Of a stretch of 64,000 nt of DNA, positions 62,668 to 64,000 are shown piece after piece. The notes beneath the pieces were generated by a model that saw only the letters and a program-made list of their open reading frames with translations, was not told the DNA's origin and did no database searches. Both the position numbers and the translations under genes were made by a program. Position 1 is the first letter of the stretch. The number at the start of each line of letters is the position of its first letter. Source of the stretch: Actinomyces sp. oral taxon 897 (lineage in GTDB: Bacteria > Actinomycetota > Actinomycetes > Actinomycetales > Actinomycetaceae); NCBI RefSeq assembly GCF_002999235.1, contig NZ_CP027236.1, positions 2,294,001-2,358,000 on the forward strand, in the 5' to 3' direction.

Positions 62668-63725
62668 CTCTGGCTGAAAGGATATCGGTTGCTTGTTCGT
62701 CACTGTCGGGCGGACTATATCGGTACGCACGAAGTATAGGCGCGCCATTCTATGTGACGGACCTAGGGGTTCGGCTAATACCAGACCCTAAAATTTTTTA
62801 TAAGGAACACTGCAAGATCTTTGGTGTCCCTCAGATCTCCCCGAAACTCATCGAAGAGCGTATCGTTCAAGAAGATTTGGCAAACCTCGCCAGTGTGATC
62901 GATTCGATAATTCTATTCTTCGGCGACTATGAAGCGGTGGCCGCAGGGATCAAGACGCGAATGAAGTCGGTGTGCAAGTCGAACGATTATTCCTTGCTTA
63001 TCCATTCCGGTGTTGTTCTAGCGGCTCTTGGTGACGCCAATTGCATGCCGCTATTTGAGGCCGCGTCGGAAGCTGCTGTCAACTCTTCTGAAGCATATGG
63101 GGCCCATCATCGTGCTGCAGCATTCCTGCTTAAGCGTGAACGCGACGACGTAGCATCTGCGAAACAAATGCGCACAGCGCGGTCGTATTTGAAAGATAGT
63201 GATGCGGAGGTCAATGCGGCTCTGCTTGATAATCTCAATGCGCTTCGCCTCCTGAGGGGCGGAGGTGATGCTTTTAGTGCACTAGAAGAGTCTTCTCGGC
63301 ATCTAATGGCGTACATCAGCAGGTCGGATATAGCCGCAGATGACTACTCGCGCGCCTGTAGGTATAAGAGTCAGGTGTCAATAAATATGACGCAGCTGCT
63401 CCTGCTTGACGGGCTTCAGAGTCAGGCGATGGATGTGATGCTCGAAAATGTCAATTTTTGTAGAATGAACTCTTTTGATTATCTGGGCGAGGCGCTAGCT
63501 GAGGCTTCCTATACGGCCTATATCGTTGGGGACCTGCCGATGGCTGAGAAGTTGGCAAGGGAGGCTTTCTGGCGGAACTACCCGATTGGTGCGATCAGAG
63601 CTATCCGCGGGTCGAGGGAAATACTGGCCGCATCGTTGTTCAAGACAGGGAGAACAGATGCCGCCGAATCTGTCGCCAGCTTGGTCGAGACTGATCCTCT
63701 TGGTCTGAAGGGGGTCCATGACTGA
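62601..63725 (+). CDS. TPR-like helical-repeat protein of unknown function
   Basis: The 374-residue protein is almost wholly helical. Repeats such as ALLDNLNALRLLRGGGDAFSALEES, YLGEALAEASYTAYIVGDLPMAEKLA and AASLFKTGRTDAAESVASLV fit the TPR pattern in the last 200 residues. The first 100 residues show no helix-turn-helix I can support, so it is not clearly an RRNPP-type regulator. Base use is clearly AT-richer than all neighbours, suggesting transfer. ATG 62601 lies in a hairpin. The stop overlaps the ABC ATPase start by 8 bp. It might bind the peptide encoded upstream or act in its maturation or export; this is inference. Confidence 0.6.
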   Translation: MDSIFAHLVFIEATGHRYPSSPALAERISVACSSLSGGLYRYARSIGAPFYVTDLGVRLIPDPKIFYKEHCKIFGVPQISPKLIEERIVQEDLANLASVIDSIILFFGDYEAVAAGIKTRMKSVCKSNDYSLLIHSGVVLAALGDANCMPLFEAASEAAVNSSEAYGAHHRAAAFLLKRERDDVASAKQMRTARSYLKDSDAEVNAALLDNLNALRLLRGGGDAFSALEESSRHLMAYISRSDIAADDYSRACRYKSQVSINMTQLLLLDGLQSQAMDVMLENVNFCRMNSFDYLGEALAEASYTAYIVGDLPMAEKLAREAFWRNYPIGAIRAIRGSREILAASLFKTGRTDAAESVASLVETDPLGLKGVHD

Positions 63726-64000
63726 GGCGGTTCTTGAGGCTGAGCACCTCGCGCGCACGTTCGACAGGGGCCGGTTCCAGGCGGTGGCCGACGTCTCGCT
63801 GAGGGTCGGGGCCGGCCAGGTGCACGCGCTCCTGGGCCCCAACGGCGCGGGCAAGACGACGACGGTGCGCATGTGCGCCACGCTGCTGCTGCCCACCTCG
63901 GGCTCGGTGCGCGTCGACGGCGTGGACGCCGTGGCCCACCCGCGCCGGGCCAGACGTCGCCTGGGGCTGGTGCTGGGCGGTGACCTGGGCTTCTACCCGC
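63718..64000 (+). CDS. ABC transporter ATP-binding protein (5' part, cut by window end)
   Basis: The first 94 residues show the A-loop region HLARTFDRGRFQAVADVSL and Walker A GPNGAGKTTTVRM (40-52), followed by LLLPTSGSVRVDGVDA, the pattern of DrrA/CcmA-type exporter ATPases. The Q-loop and signature lie outside the window. ATG 63718 overlaps the TPR gene stop (ATGACTGA), so the two are translated together. Composition returns to the high GC of the chromosome. A membrane partner is expected downstream. Exported substrate unknown; the small peptide is one candidate. Confidence 0.88.
   Translation, partial: MTEAVLEAEHLARTFDRGRFQAVADVSLRVGAGQVHALLGPNGAGKTTTVRMCATLLLPTSGSVRVDGVDAVAHPRRARRRLGLVLGGDLGFYP

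Overview
The window is very GC-rich DNA from the chromosome-origin region of an actinobacterium, most likely an Actinomyces-type member of the Actinomycetaceae. The order mutT4-like / DUF6049 / murJ / trxB / trxA / parB / parA / rsmG / jag / yidC / yidD / rnpA / rpmH / dnaA / dnaN / recF / dciA is the conserved actinobacterial origin neighbourhood. A FemAB-type transferase paired with an ATP-grasp ligase fits the branched Lys/Orn-type peptidoglycan of that family. No rRNA or tRNA gene was recognised.

Layout. 1-5.0 kb: end of a CsoR-type copper repressor gene, a CopZ-like chaperone, about 1.2 kb of repeat-rich intergenic DNA including a MITE-like element, and a CopA copper-exporting P-type ATPase. 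5.2-9.2 kb: a candidate defence islet of two convergent AAA-ATPase/DUF4143 genes. The first carries an added TIR domain, and each has a palindrome at its promoter. 9.3-19.3 kb: a galactan-utilisation locus with a LacI regulator, a Tat-exported GH53 galactanase, a second GH53 without a signal peptide, an ABC importer and a divergent GH42 beta-galactosidase; two LacI-type operators lie in the divergent promoter. 19.5-23.6 kb: an MFS transporter, serA and serC. 23.7-25.4 kb: a small surface-protein pair of unknown function. 25.7-38.9 kb: CCA-adding enzyme, NUDIX hydrolase, DUF6049 protein, MurJ with a pseudokinase tail, thioredoxin reductase, the ATP-grasp/FemX pair and thioredoxin. 38.9-43.1 kb: an SMI1/KNR4-like protein, thrC, a frameshifted Imm1-like gene and a quinone-type oxidoreductase.

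43.1-56.7 kb is the chromosome-segregation and origin region. It holds an aminotransferase, a D-Ala-D-Ala-ligase-like gene, about 3.4 kb without genes, and then parB-parA, rsmG-jag-yidC-yidD-rnpA-rpmH (all leftward). Eight copies of the ParB site TGTTTCACGTGAAACA (seven exact, one with a single mismatch) lie between 43.5 and 50.8 kb. DnaA boxes occur on both sides of dnaA. 56.7-62.3 kb runs rightward: dnaA, dnaN, recF, dciA. At 62.4-64.0 kb an AT-richer cassette follows: a 36-residue peptide gene, a TPR-like helical protein whose ribosome-binding site lies in an 18-bp RNA stem, and the start of an ABC-transporter ATPase cut by the window edge.

The points most worth following are (i) the TIR-AAA-DUF4143 fusion with a possible internal start that would yield TIR alone, (ii) the peptide / TPR / ABC cassette with its sequestered ribosome-binding site, (iii) short degenerate repeats with a recurrent 61-bp period (122 and 183 also seen) in several separate intergenic regions, which is the spacing of type I-E CRISPR arrays although no cas gene is present, and (iv) the parS cluster, including one site inside a perfect 46-bp palindrome. 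No database search was possible, so family names rest on motif recognition and gene order.
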